Shown piece after piece: positions 1-11,908 of a stretch of DNA of 64,000 nucleotides. The position numbers and the translations under genes were made by a program. The DNA lies in contig BQMF02000065.1 of assembly GCA_027922465.2 (NCBI GenBank), positions 992,001-1,056,000 on the forward strand. The letters run 5' to 3'. Origin of the DNA: Turritopsis dohrnii (lineage: Eukaryota; Cnidaria; Hydrozoa; Anthoathecata; Oceaniidae). The notes beneath the pieces are model-generated. The model saw only the letters and a program-made list of their open reading frames with translations. It searched no databases and had not been told where the DNA came from. Position 1 is the stretch's first letter. Every line of letters starts with the position of its first letter.

Positions 1-301
1 AATAGAAACCATGTATAGCGTATCAATTTCACGTGAAGCCATCAAATTTCGGTTGTTTTAAATCTAACTATGAAACATAGCGTGATCGAAAAAAAACCCT
101 GGAAACTAGTTTGAGAATCGTTGTGATATTAGGAAGTCATTCTGAACAATGAGAAAGTCAAAGAAAACTGCAACGACAACGTGATGTAAAAGGATTTTCA
201 GTGTGTTGACGAATGAAGAATCTGGTTTTCATGATGATGCCATACAAAGAAAACACCCTTTTAAAGATAGTGACCTATCTCGACTTCATTCGAGAAAAAG
301 T
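1..301. other. No recognisable feature
   Basis: AT-rich sequence before the first TIR element. I see no supported reading frame or repeat here. Confidence 0.5.
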
Positions 302-1791
302 TGTGTCAGCAGTTTTCTTGCGAGATAATCTCCACTAGAGAGCCAATCATTTTTTTGCTTTGTTTGAGCGTTTTGTTAATAATAAACAGCTGCTCGTTCC
401 CAGAGCTAGTTCTGCTGACATCAGCATAAGGCAACCCTCCAGCTCTATATATAATAGTTCATTATCTAAACAATTCTACATCGAAAATAAAACTTTTGTT
501 TGCGGCCCACACTTCCTTCTTGTAAAAGGAGTGAAGATCTTCATAATAAAGTTCATCGATTCTAAGCGATGGATCGCGTTTTTCCGGCACACAATCTGCA
601 GCCAATAGACTGCTTCCAAAAATTAAGTGTCAGCAGAAAATTCGTCAAAATCAGTCGTGTGTAGTCACACAAGCATTTATTTCTTATGATAAAAAAAAAA
701 TTCTTCCTATGCTAAGATGATACATGCTTTTAATTTACAAAAAAAATCACTCAACATTAACTAGTGTCGGAAAGACGAAAGTGTAATCTGATGAACAAAT
801 CTGAAACTTCTAAGAGCTTTAACAAAGAATACCACAGGATTCAATTGAATGTGAATCTTTGATCACTGGGCTTAAGAGAATCCTTAAAAAAACTAAGCAT
901 ATTCCTATACATCTGATGATTGCGATATACATGAAACTTAAAGTCATGTATTTTTATGTTTACAAAATCTAAATAAATGAATATTTACTTTGACTCTTAC
1001 CAACTTGTATTGAGTTCTTTGCCAATATAATCTTTCTTATGGTTATAAGCATAACCTTGTTAATTTGTTATGAAACTCGCCTGGAGACTATATAGCACAT
1101 TTTCTTGTTGAAAGCAAATAAAATGTTTGTGTAGAAACTGAAAGTACTCGAGAGAAACTCGTCAAAAAGCAGTCTTTAGAATGAGTTTAACAAAATGAGA
1201 TCATAACCCAGTCGGCAAAATCGTCAAAAAGTCACTGTGACGGAGAGAATTTTTATCGAAATTGTGTGTAGATTTATCTAGAAATGCACTCCTTTGCATA
1301 GAATTTTTAACAAATGTGCCGGCTGGGAACGTTTCAGTCGGAAGTGTTTATCGTCCGTAACAATGAAGAAGTGATTGATAGACAAGTCAAGCCCTAGGTG
1401 TGTACCAAGAAGGCGCTCAGCGCTATATAAACAAGTCATTCTCCACTATATAAAGAGGTTCAGATGGGAAACTGTTTTTGTTATTTTTTTTCATGTGAAG
1501 GAGATTTATATAATAAGTGTTAATCCTAAAGAAGGGATGGAAAGCGGTAAGAGTTGAGGTCTTTTTACAGGTTTTGAAAAATTTTCTTCTTTAGCAGATA
1601 CTGCAATTTAAAGGTAATTGATTATTATATGGAGAGCAGAGGGTTGCAGTATGCTGATGTAAGCAGAAATAGAACAATTGAGAAATGGTCTGGGAACGAG
1701 CAGCTGTTGAGTATTAACAAAGCGCTCAATTGAAGTAAAAAAATTAATGGCTCTCTGGTGGAGATTATCTCACAAGAAAACTGCTGACACA
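302..1791. mobile_element. TIR DNA element, about 1.5 kb, non-coding
   Basis: Arms of about 100 bp at 302-404 and 1690-1791 are inverted copies of each other. The outer end reads TGTGTCAGCAGTTTTCTTG on the left and its complement on the right; similarity continues inward to CTCGTTCCCAG. The roughly 1.28 kb between them has no recognisable transposase. A partial extra copy of the TGTCAGCAG end motif lies near 628. No clean target duplication is visible because the flanks (A-rich left, T-rich right) continue the inverted symmetry. A non-autonomous DNA transposon is the simplest reading; the superfamily is unknown. Confidence 0.75.
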
Positions 1792-3271
1792 CTTTTTTCT
1801 TGACCTTATGATTATCTTATCAACATATGCAATGTATAATTATGATGAAAATGGAGAGTGATATTACTACTAAATATTCAAAACTCATTTCACTTGAATT
1901 TTAATTCTTGATCCATTTAATAAAGTGCGAAGATGTACTCCATCATAAGTTCCCTTTAAATGTTTATAGAACATCTTACTATTCTATTCTAAATAGCAAA
2001 ATTCCCCTCAATGAATTTTGCATTTTAATCCCATTTCTAAAAGAGATCGGTAGTTTCTCTTACAAAATTCCCTAGTATTCAACAGCTCTATCTTTACGTC
2101 CTTTCACCAAATAATAAACAGATATTGCATGGCTTTTTATTGAATATCGCGATTTATTAACTCAAGGTGTTTGATATTTAACGACGCGAAGCAAACATCG
2201 CATCAGTTATTGCACGATCATACGGAACATTCAAATTTATTGTAGATAAAAAAAGCTTATAGGTATATAATAAAAGGCGACGTTTCTCATGATCACGATT
2301 ATGTTTATCCCTTGATATCATTTGCCATGTCCCTGCCAGTGTATTGTTTACATGACAAAACGCATATACGAACGTTATATATTCCACAAACACCGTTACA
2401 CAAATGCGCACGAGATTACGTGTCACATCGACAGTTTGGACAGCGTACTTATAAGATACGTTATAAATACCGAACGTCTATATCCATTCTTCGTGTCCAA
2501 AAAAATCATCAAACAAACGAGATCCAGTTAGGTCTTTGGTTTCTTATGAAAATCAAGAAAAGAGATGTAGATGCAGAAATGTTTGACTGTTTGTTTTTTT
2601 TTCATCAAACATCATTAACAAAGAAATTGATTAAAGTGATCTTGAATGTAAATAAGAGAAAATGAAAAATATTCAATCATTGATAACGTAATTTTAAAAA
2701 ATTAATATCAGTTTCCATTAATCCGTTTTATAATATGAAAAATATGCAAGCGGTTCTAAACACATATATATTCAAGATAATGCAACAGTTAAGTAATCCA
2801 GAAGCATGTAACATTGATGGACTTCCAAACACCACTGGATTCATCCCAACAGATCATTCGCTCTTCGCACATTAACTATTGGAAATTTATCTCACTGCAG
2901 AAATAGTATATTCAATGCCATTGCAATGCAACAAGCTGCTACCCAAGGACTTTTCCTTTCACCTATTCGAGCACATTTCCAAAATATTCCAGGAAAACCA
3001 GTCTTGTGTCGATCCAGTAAACTAGGTGTCACAGCATGTATGTATGTACACGTACAAATCAATAGTAAAACCACTGTTAACAAGCTTTGGAAATTGAATA
3101 TCGCACTCATTTTACATTGAAATCTAAGGTAAAAAAAAAAGGAAAAACATGAATTGGTTCATGAACAACAGATATAACAATAGAGAGAAGATATGAGGTG
3201 CTTATCATAGGGATCGTTGATACCATTTTAAAGAAAAGCAACAATAGTTTAAACAATAATAGCTTAGTTTC
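1792..3271. other. Intergenic, no supported gene
   Basis: Short overlapping frames occur on both strands (the longest is 117 codons at 2312-2665) but show no recognisable domain, splice context or codon signature. I treat them as chance frames. Confidence 0.5.
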
Positions 3272-3395
3272 ACTCTCTGCAGTTTCAATCTTGATAGGGT
3301 ACTCTCTACAGTTTCAATCTTGATAGGGTACTCTCTACAGTTTCAATCTTGGTATACTTTTTCAATCTTGATAGGGTATACAGTTTCAATTTTAT
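3272..3395. repeat. 29-bp tandem repeat, about 3 units plus degenerate copies
   Basis: Three consecutive 29-bp units begin at 3272, 3301 and 3330, each starting ACTCTCT(G/A)CAGTTTCAATC. Two degraded partial units follow, sharing TTTCAATCTTGATAGGGT. A small local minisatellite with no coding role visible. Confidence 0.9.
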
Positions 3396-4379
3396 TTCTT
3401 ACTGTTTTTACATACTTTCATTTTATTTATATTTTTACAGGATATCTAAATTAACAATGTAGATATGTAGATATGATACCACACTGCTTTTAAATTTGTT
3501 GTTGGCATCTAATTTAACCTACTCGCTAGTCCCCATGCCTGACGTAGTATTTATTTTATAGTTATATTTATATCTACTTGTATTTTTCCTATATTACATA
3601 TGGCAAAATAAATACTACTACTACTAGTGTAGATTTTTATATTTGTGAATAATAGTAACTGCACATGAAAGTACATGAATGAGAGTGACACAGCCTTGGT
3701 TGAAAGCCTAGCAATATCCCATAGGATTCCTAATACGTAATGATTATGAAAATGTTTCCTGAAAAAGATTTCATGTCCGGATTCAACAGAATCCAAGGAA
3801 GATCCTGTTCCTGTCAGAATCTTACAAGATCTTATACAGTACATAAAGTCAGTATAATAGTGTAATATATATAGTTCGGTAAAAGGACAATGAATAACGA
3901 AAACAGTTCAAAGCATGAAACAATTGAAAGTGTTATTGGTGAACTTTGTCTATTGGCACTCAGGATGAATCAATATGGAAAAAATCTTGACAGACTGAAA
4001 AAGGATAACAATAGATTCAGCAAGCCTGTTCTGGAGGGAACACTATCCTTCCTGAAGTATTAGACCAGAAGGATTATTCAAAATCATGGAATATTACACA
4101 TTTGTATATACAATTCAAAATTTTCGTCCAGACACCTGATCAATAAGCAAGGAGTCATCCACTATCCACTACTGGAAAGCATAGAGTGGGATGTGCCCTT
4201 TCTGCAACAACTGGGGGCTGCAACTCTATTCTGAAACTTTCATCCATCAATCCATAAACACAAAAAGAGTTTGTGTTGTCTCTGCAATCAGTGTGTAGAA
4301 GAATCTACCAAATGTGAAGCAGGAAAAGAATAAGAAACAATGACAGCTCCAAGGAAGACAAATCACAGCAACAATATTT
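3396..4379. other. Intergenic, no supported gene
   Basis: No recognisable gene. A short ACT microsatellite lies near 3612-3625. Confidence 0.5.
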
Positions 4380-5408
4380 GTGACAGATTGAGGGAAAATC
4401 ATAACAAGTGATAATTTCTGATAAACAAATCAGCGAATTAGAAAACAATAGATTTAATCAGTATATATTTGTTTGTCAAATCAGAAAATTAACAATAAGA
4501 AATTTATCAGAAATAATCAATAATGTAGATACAAAGTGGCCTTTCTAGAGTGGAACACTTCAGCACAGCGGTGGAATTATTGTTTGGACAATTTTTGCAT
4601 CAAGGCTTTTTTGAAAAAGTTTTTTTATCACCGTAACATGATTTTCATGAAGAAGTTGTCAATTGTCAGAGTAATTATTTTGCAGGGGGAGTTTACAGGG
4701 GCTAATAGAGGCCAAAGTCGAGGTCGGTCACCGAGTTTGGGATTCGTGACTTTGGGATCCCAAAATCCCAAACTCAAAAAAAAAAAAGAAGAAAGAAGAG
4801 AAGAGAAGAAGGAAATGTAAAAAGTATCAAACAAAAGAAGGAAAAAACGACAAAATAAAGACAGGAAAGCGCGTCCTATAAGCATTTAAAATTCACCGTG
4901 AACGAATAACTACCGAATGTAGATCTAGGTTTAGCAATTCAGTCATGGTAAATTTTTATCAAAATGGTAGAACATAACTGTGCTACTTTCGACGTTCAAA
5001 CAAAAAAAATGTTGAACTATCCCGATTTCAAGCTAGGAAAAAAAGGAAAGAACCACTTAAATTCATATCATTTTAAGCCAATCTAAGCCTTAGAATGCAC
5101 CAGAAAGCGTTGGCTGCCGTCTGGGGGGTTCAGAACACCCCCTCAGACTCCCAGTTCCTTTCCTTTTTCCTTTTTCTTTGTAAAATGTCCTCATACATGC
5201 TCCCAGGAAAATCACAGCAATTGCTAATACATGTAAGCCAGAATTTTCGAAAAAATGTCTAGCTCAAATACACTATAATTGGAAGCCGAGAGAGCGATTA
5301 TGTAATGAGCACTATATGCATTCTGAAATCGTGAAAGATTATTACAGATAAATCCGATGGATGTGCTTATTAATTAAATTAGTGATGATTTTCCCTCAAA
5401 CCGTCACA
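4380..5408. mobile_element. Candidate TIR element, about 1 kb
   Basis: The segment near 4380-4410 (GTGACAGATTGAGGGAAAAT) recurs inverted near 5380-5408, with the shared core TTGAGGGAAAATCAT. No transposase is recognisable inside. The interior contains a palindrome around 4735-4777 (GTTTGGGATT paired with AATCCCAAAC) and a short GC-rich stretch near 5120-5150. Only about 28 bp of terminal similarity supports this element, so it is less certain than its neighbours. Confidence 0.45.
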
Positions 5409-5426
5409 TACAGTGAAAAGACTTAT

Positions 5427-6138
5427 GAAAGAAAACAGCTAAACGAGGGATTCTGTAAATGCGGGGTCTATACCGCAATTGTGGGATCCATTGCAACCTC
5501 ATGATGTGGATGAACCTCGTAAATATGATATTCATGATTGAACTGTTAATCAAATCACTTTTATTTTCATTTTTCAGCAGCCAGATACTATAAGAATGTA
5601 AGAAGAATATATTATAATCAAACACATGCTGAAAACAGCCAACAAGTAAGTAAGTAAGTAAGTAAGTAACGGGAGTTTTCAGTCCTTGGGCTTCCATCCG
5701 TAATGGTTGGTTCTTCCGCCCGCCGACTTGCAACTATTAGTTGACTTACCGCCAGAGATACGTATAGCATTGCTCTAACTTGCCCGAAGGCCAGTGCGCA
5801 GTTAGTCGATGGCTCCTAATGGGCTGACACGCTGCTTTTAAAGCGCATCGGAGTGGTGTATTGAGATACGACATGACTGGACTCGAACACGAGTCGCAGC
5901 GGTCGCACTCAAAGGTACTAACCACTACACCATCGCTGCAATCAAATCAGATCGGCTAATCTGACATGTGGACTGGATAAATGGTTTCCGAATATGCCTC
6001 GCTAATCCTTTAAGAAAGAAAATAGGGTCGAAAAATATCTACCAGGAGCGAATCTAAGAAACATTGGATTTATATATACCGCAATTGCGGTATAGTTCCC
6101 TTATTTATGGGATCTCACGTTTAGCTGTTTTCCCTGAC
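5427..6138. mobile_element. Inverted-repeat element interrupted by a SINE
   Basis: GAAAACAGCTAAACG near 5431 and the motif TATACCGCAATTG near 5469 recur in inverted order near 6077-6135. The arms are therefore about 60-75 bp long and lie about 0.6 kb apart. A tRNA-derived SINE occupies most of the interior, so the SINE probably landed in an older, short element. No coding capacity. Confidence 0.6.
5644..5940 (-). mobile_element. tRNA-derived SINE, copy 1 (most complete)
   Basis: Read on the minus strand it starts GATGGTGTAGTGGTTAGTAC, which fits a pol III A box (TGGTGTAGTGG). A B-box-like GTTCGAGTCCAG follows about 45 bp later. A body of about 200 bp ends in a (TTAC)n tail, seen as (GTAA)n at 5644-5669 on the plus strand. 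This is the classic head-body-tail layout of a tRNA SINE. Three more copies lie at 27416, 41176 and 54694. It is not a functional tRNA gene, because no cloverleaf 3' half follows. Confidence 0.88.
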
Positions 6139-6333
6139 TGAAGAAGCGTAACTTCACCAGTACAAATCTACAATAATGTACATAAACATTATAAAACTGC
6201 AGTGACAATGGAATTTTGGAAAAGTGCAAGTGATAGAGAAACAGTACAAGGGCAATAGTGTCAAAGGCATCTGTAAAAATGGCATCAAAAGAAAGAATTG
6301 CCAGTTTGATCATCAGAAAGAAATTTATATTAT

Positions 6334-8188
6334 AGGTGTATGTACCGCAAAATGTACATGACATTAAGTCCTATACATTTGGCCTAAAAAACTTTTTCTT
6401 AATTTTTTTTTATAAGTTTTAAGTATAAAAACTCTTTCTGGTAGGTTGTTTGTCATTTTTTTTATATCTTGATATTTTTTACTCAGATTGAATTTTTAAC
6501 TTTTAATACCTGTGTACCACAAAATGCCAGTCCGGAAAAACGACTGTAAAACAACCGTATCTTTTGATCAAAATGACCTACATCCCTGAAATATGGACTG
6601 AAAGCTTCTTATCAAATCCTCTTTCATGCATAAAATTGGTGTAGAGTTATGTTCAGAGGAAACCCACTTTGTACTACAAAATGCCAGTGGTTGGTACCGA
6701 AAAATGTCAGTTTTTTAAACAACATTTTTGAAAGATCCCTTACTTCAAAAATGTTTTCGATAATCTTTATGATTTCCTAATTAGTCTATGTTGTTTGGAA
6801 GATATATAAAGTGTTTATAGATTTGTTTAGCTATTTGAAGGTTTTAAATGACTTAATTTGAACAAAAAAGTCTCAAATCAGCTTGAATGGTTTAGATAGT
6901 AAAAGAAGCACAGCAGTTTGAGGTGCATGAAGTAAACAGAAAGCATGAGTACACTGAATGGGAAATTTTCATTACGGCTTAAAACGCCAAAAACTCCAGC
7001 AACACCGGCTAGGTTGAAAAGAAGATTGTCTAATCCAAATAATGCTGCAGAAGCACAAGTAGCAAGAAAGAAAATAAGAACAAGAGCAGAACAGTTATCA
7101 GAGGCTGTTAAGTGGTGTAGAGAGCAGAATTGTAGAGGTTATAGTGCTAAAATCTAAGCTTTTTCCACTGGTTAAAGATCGTTGAGCTATAGACAAGAGA
7201 TTGGATGGTAGGGTTGTCAATGACAAAGAAAGAAGTTATTGTAGCATTTTGTTGCCATCAGAGGAAGAGTTCATTGAAGAATATGCTAAAAACAAGAATT
7301 GTGCCTACCAAGGTGTCAACAGACAAGCTTTGACCAGCGTAATCATCAAAATCTTGAAGATAAGAGACCATGTAAACAAACAAATCAAAGGTGGAAGGAA
7401 ATAAAAAACCCTCTCAAAACCTGCAATAGCTGCAATGGAAAAAGGAAAGTAACCCCATTTAAGTCTTAAATTAAAAATACATTTCAAATTGAAATCACTT
7501 TTGGATCACTGATGATTGTCAATTTGAACTTTTTGATGTCATTGATCAAAATTTGATGTGCAATTTATGCAAAAGTGAAAGAAATCTTCTCAATCGTTAA
7601 AAACAAGGACAGAAAAAACCTGTGACTTTTTACTTCAGCTGTGTTAATAGATTATTGTTACTGTATATTTCCATTGTATAAGATTATGTTATTTGATTAT
7701 TTCCATCTATTTATTCAATAATGTTCCTTATATATTGAAAACTAGTTAATAATGAGCTTAAAAACTCAATGAATTTCAATTTTTCAATCTTCTGCTTCAG
7801 GTGTACCGCCTAACATCTCTGCCACTAGTGACCCTATTTTCTTTACAGGTTTAGGAATCAATTTTTTTTTATTTAAACCCTCCTTTAATATACTGCAGCT
7901 ACTAAAAAAAGCTACTTTGCAAACTTATATTCAGAAGACAGATTTTTATCCCTGATTTTCTAAAAAAAAATCAAATTTTGCACAAAAATATATTTCGATA
8001 AAGTTCCCTGACGTTTTATAGATGAGTCACATTGCTCAAATTCCTGTTTGAATCAAACTTCTAACCCTCTGGGTATACAAAAACACATAATGTTAATTTA
8101 AAAAGACTCTGCTGAGGTGCAGCATGCCAAATTTAAACACTGGCAGGCATTTTGCGGTAAGGGGATTTTGTGGTATATACATACACCT
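6334..8188. mobile_element. Decayed DNA transposon with subterminal repeats
   Basis: The ends are inverted: AGGTGTATGTA at 6334 and TACATACACCT at 8178-8188, followed inward on both sides by ACC(A/G)CAAAATG-type motifs. The motif TACCACAAAATGCCAG and variants recur near 6514, 6673, 6700 and 8140. They resemble transposase-binding subterminal repeats. The interior holds a broken transposase-like frame (next entry). No clear target duplication is visible, so the superfamily is unassigned. Confidence 0.7.
6945..7440 (+). pseudogene. Broken transposase-associated ORF
   Basis: An open frame of 70 codons starts at 6945 (basic, Pro/Thr-rich, ending VKWCREQNCRGYSAKI). It stops and resumes in another frame as FPLVKDR, then a stop, then AIDKRLDGRVVN, running on to about 7404 and into KPLKTCNSCNG. 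The segments read as one ancestral protein cut by at least one frameshift and two stops. The pattern WCREQNCRGY...FPLVKDR...RLDGRVV reminds me of a transposon-encoded family seen in invertebrates, but I cannot name it. It lies inside the TIR element, so it is most likely that element's own decayed gene. Confidence 0.5.
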
Positions 8189-8998
8189 TTTTATTAAAAA
8201 TAAAATATAAAATATAATACCGTAAAGCGGGGTGACTTCGATCAGCGGGGTGACTTCGATCAGTAAAAATAAACTGTTTAAACTCTGAAATTAAAGTGTG
8301 TTTTTCACATTTTTTAAGATTTTCATTTAGATTCTTATTGTAAAATATCATCAGAATCGTCTTCAAGCGAAACAATCAATTTCTTCCGAAATTAACGACG
8401 AAAAACATCAAAATCTTCACCGCTCACATTGGTCATCGCTCTACGTCGTATTCAAGAGTCTAGCCTGGACATTTTTGGTACATATGTGAAGTATAGAGGC
8501 TGAATGTAAAGAAAATTATAATATGTCTGAAAGAAATTCTGTTCTTCACCGCTATATTCTGTTTTTCTTTTCCTTATTCCTTTATCGATAATATCGTGTT
8601 TATAAAAACACGAAAAAAACGAATGTTTTATATCGCTATAAGTTACATGTTCCAGTCTTCTCCTTTTGACGAGTGCGATCGCACGCGCACGCGCTATCAC
8701 ACGCGTAAAAAGTCCTAGGCGTACATTTGATTGCACGCGCCGATTTGTCATCACCGTGTGAAAAACTCCTTTGTTCGTGGGCATAGCGTATGATTTTAAC
8801 GAGTCAAGAAATGCCGCAGAATTTATTACAGTCACCCGGTTTCTATTTAGAAATGATTTCCAGAGTGCAATATTTTTTCTCATACATTTTTCTTCAACGT
8901 CACGTGCCCTATTGTTCGACTTGCGAAGACATGCCATGTTTGATCGAACGAAAATTGTAAAGTCTTCTAGTCATTTCATTCAATAAGTTTTTGTTGAA

Positions 8999-9211
8999 AT
9001 GGCAATGAATATCAAGTGCGACGACTCTATTTGGTCCGATTACGAGCGAGCAGATCTTATCGAGCATGCAGTTGATATTCATTTGCAGAAAAAGAGGAAA
9101 CTTCAACTCGACGATAATGATTGTCAATGTAAGAAGATCGCCGTTGACGAAAATGACAGAACAGGACCAACAGATGAAAATAGTGATGAGTCAAATAACG
9201 AATATGAATAA
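8999..9211 (+). CDS. Short acidic hypothetical ORF inside the TIR element
   Basis: A frame of 70 codons starts MAMNIKCDDSIWSDYERADL and has a basic patch (KKRK), a CQCKK motif and an acidic tail (NSDESNNEYE). It lies in the host element rather than in the nested MULE. No family is recognised. It may be the remaining N-terminus of the element's protein or a chance frame. Confidence 0.3.
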   Translation: MAMNIKCDDSIWSDYERADLIEHAVDIHLQKKRKLQLDDNDCQCKKIAVDENDRTGPTDENSDESNNEYE

Positions 9212-9920
9212 GTGATGATGAGAGCCAGAGTGATAATGAGATGGACATGTTTTAGTTGTAAAAGTTATGAAGAAGTTTTAAAAAGTAATAAAGAAAAAAA
9301 AAGGTTTTCCTAAATGTATCGTGCCAATTTTTCTCCTCATTATATTACGAATTGAACATACTTTTATTAAGTTATCCTATCTCACTTTCCGAGTTATAAA
9401 TCACTCAATCCTTTCGTTTCTTAATAATCCTTAGAAACAAACAAAGAATATTGCGCAATGATATTACTTATTCGTTTTCAAAGTTATTAAAAGGAGGTAT
9501 ATTTTCCAATCACGTAAAGATCGCACTGGTACGAATCGCACGCGTAGGAAATTTTACGAGTGCATTTTACCGCATGCATGGTATTTTTAAAAGGAGAAGA
9601 CTGATGTTCGCAAGAACTTCGTGAAAAGTCGTCGTATCTCATGGGAGATTTAATGACTTACCGAAGAAATTTTAATAAGCGTGCTCTTTCCCCATGATGA
9701 TAGATCTCAAAAATTTTGTTTGAGATACAATGAAATTTCAATGTTAATTTCGTTTCGTATTAACGAGGGTCACACATGTGTGAACGTCGTAAATATCTTT
9801 TGTTTTACTATCATTCGCTGATCTTTTACGGTCGAACATTTACCTCGGATGACAAATGGTGGTCTGTTAATGTTGTATTAATGGCGCTTTAAAAACATTG
9901 TCAAATACAATTATAAGTAA

Positions 9921-11671
9921 CGACGTGTCTAGATGCCCGGCAGCCGGGTAACGGATCGTAAAAACTAGATGCCCGGCAGTCCATAACTCCGATTTCATAT
10001 GCCGGGCAAAATACCACGTGCCCGGCATTCTTAAATTTTATCTTCTGCGCAATGATGAATCGTGGATATGGTGGCTATACGTATTATATATATTGAAAAA
10101 CTTATTTCGGGAAGGTCCTCTGTAAAAGAGGAAAGCAGATATATTATATATTAGTCACCTAAACTACTTCAACAACGCATCCGAATGAATGCTTTCATAT
10201 GTGCATGTAATGTATATTGTTTTGAATTGGGCAAAGGGAAAGCTCGACTAATCATTATATTCTTTAAAAAAAGTAAATGACGTTCTGTTTAAGAATGCGG
10301 ATGTCGGATAGGGTAATAGTAAAATAATGATAGGGAGGGTACCCAATTTTGTTCCTTTTCCTGCTCTTCTTCTTCTTCTTCTTCTTCTTGATCTTCTTCT
10401 GCTGCTTCTTCGTCTTCTTTTTCCTTTCCTCTTACTTTCTCCAATCTCTTTTTTATAATTGCGTTCCCTTTGATATCTTCGCATTGCTGCCAGGATGTGA
10501 GTAAGTCTTGCAACTGCTGGTAGCGTCTTTTAAAGGTTGCCATACCACCTGCACTACCAACAGACGCAATTATCTGACACAGACTCGCCAATTTTCGAAA
10601 ATTTTGTGCCTGTGTCAGTTTCCTCGTTGACTTTTCCAAACCAACAACAACTTCCATGTTGCTGCACCCGTCTTCTTCATCGACCACCAAAACATTTTTC
10701 TTTTGAAATCTTGCAGAGGAAGATGCCTGGTAAAAGGTTTTCGTCCATCTTTGACTTATCAGCGATTTATCAAAGAGTTGCAGGTTCAAATGCGAGCGTA
10801 CGATAAATACATGTCGACATGGTAACCTCATTTTTGCCATGAAATTGCAATCGCAAGTGTCGACAGAAGTATGGTAAATTGCCTTTTTGTAGGAAACCGC
10901 AAATATTTCACCATGAATAAGCTTCAAATTGTACTCCAGCGAAGTTGATAGTTTCAGCTGCTGATCAACAAAGCTATATGCATATGGGGTGAGATAATCA
11001 TGATACAGCTTGTTAACGGAATCCAGTGATGCATAATTTGTTGGTCGCCGGGACATCGACATAAGATAGTGGTGATTTCTTTCACTCCTTAATGAATTCA
11101 GAACGGAAAAGAATTCGTGGAAAAATTGCATCAGACTTGAATGTTTGGTACAAAGACTCTTCACTTTGTCAAACGTAGACTCTATGCGGTTGTTTGTAGT
11201 TTCGCCAAATGTCACGTTTTTCCCTTTGAAGCAGCTTACCCATTGTTCTTTTATGACATCCCAGTTTTCGTCAAAATACTCAATAACTGATGTAATTTTT
11301 GTTCGGCGTAACTGGGCCACTCTTTCTTGATATTCTGCTGCCGACGACGAGTAAGCAATGCTTTGAACGATTTCCAAACATCTAAGTCGCTCGGCAGATT
11401 TGATTCCCATTTTTTCACAAGAGATTTCTCTTCTAAAAGATCTTAATGTATGGTAAAGGCATATCAGTAGCGTTGCGTTTGGAAAGCCAATAATAAAATG
11501 ATATGGAAAAAAAATGTTCTAACATACATGTGTTATTATTTTGCCCAGCATATGATATATGAAATCGGAGTTATGGACTGCCGGGCATCTAGTTTTTACG
11601 ATCCGTTGCCGGCTGCCGGGCATCTAGTTTTTGAGATATGCTGCCCGGCTGCCGGGCATCTAGACACGTCG
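9921..11671. mobile_element. MULE (Mutator-like) element with 9-bp target duplication
   Basis: The ends are long inverted repeats beginning CGACGTGTCTAGATGCCCGG (left, 9921) with the complement ending at 11671. The motif CTAGATGCCCGGCAG is repeated two to three times in each arm. Perfect 9-bp direct repeats TATAAGTAA flank it at 9912-9920 and 11672-11680, the size typical of MULEs. The element is 1751 bp and carries only the C-terminal part of a transposase on the minus strand, so it is a deletion derivative. It is inserted inside the 8220-11914 element and is therefore younger than that copy. Confidence 0.93.
10289..11518 (-). CDS. MULE transposase, C-terminal part with SWIM zinc finger (ZSWIM1/3-like)
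   Basis: The frame is open from 11518, upstream of the first Met at 11410. The upstream part reads ...IIGFPNATLLICLYH... then FRREI, matching the CxxH-containing end of the MULE DDE domain. The SWIM finger is visible as CDC...LPCRH (CxC...CxH) about 190 residues after the Met at 11410. The C-terminus has an acidic run of mostly Glu, encoded by a GAA/GAG repeat near 10370-10410, then a short hydrophobic tail. The first two catalytic Asp residues of the DDE triad would lie upstream and are absent, so the protein cannot be active alone. The frame is otherwise intact, which fits a recent insertion. Confidence 0.85.
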   Translation of the reverse strand, partial: NIFFPYHFIIGFPNATLLICLYHTLRSFRREISCEKMGIKSAERLRCLEIVQSIAYSSSAAEYQERVAQLRRTKITSVIEYFDENWDVIKEQWVSCFKGKNVTFGETTNNRIESTFDKVKSLCTKHSSLMQFFHEFFSVLNSLRSERNHHYLMSMSRRPTNYASLDSVNKLYHDYLTPYAYSFVDQQLKLSTSLEYNLKLIHGEIFAVSYKKAIYHTSVDTCDCNFMAKMRLPCRHVFIVRSHLNLQLFDKSLISQRWTKTFYQASSSARFQKKNVLVVDEEDGCSNMEVVVGLEKSTRKLTQAQNFRKLASLCQIIASVGSAGGMATFKRRYQQLQDLLTSWQQCEDIKGNAIIKKRLEKVRGKEKEDEEAAEEDQEEEEEEEEQEKEQNWVPSLSLFYYYPIRHPHS

Positions 11672-11908
11672 TATAAGTAATTTGGCGCTTCTCATAAGCT
11701 GATCGAAGTCACCCCATAATCGATATTGTCGTTTTCTTGGAAAGATCAGGTTATTTCTCTGGAATTACAAGTTTAGTTAATGTGAAATTTTGCACTGAAA
11801 TAGAAGAAATATATGTAATGTAATGATTCCAAAGTTTCAGAAGTAATGGTTTAGTATTTCGGAAGTTACCTTTAAAATAGTGGCAAAATTGATCGAAGTC
11901 ACCCCGCT

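Noticed and set aside
2312..2665. 117-codon plus-strand frame.
   Set aside because: No recognisable domain, strongly overlapping frames on both strands, and no splice or polyA context.
4536..4885. Overlapping 94- and 85-codon frames on opposite strands.
   Set aside because: Driven by an AAG/GAA-rich low-complexity run near 4776-4860.
5870..5940. A tRNA gene.
   Set aside because: A and B boxes are present but the 3' half and acceptor stem are missing; three related copies and the TTAC tail show it is a SINE.
10248..10484. Arg/Ser-rich 78-codon frame.
   Set aside because: A shadow of the Glu-rich GAA repeat in the MULE transposase frame.
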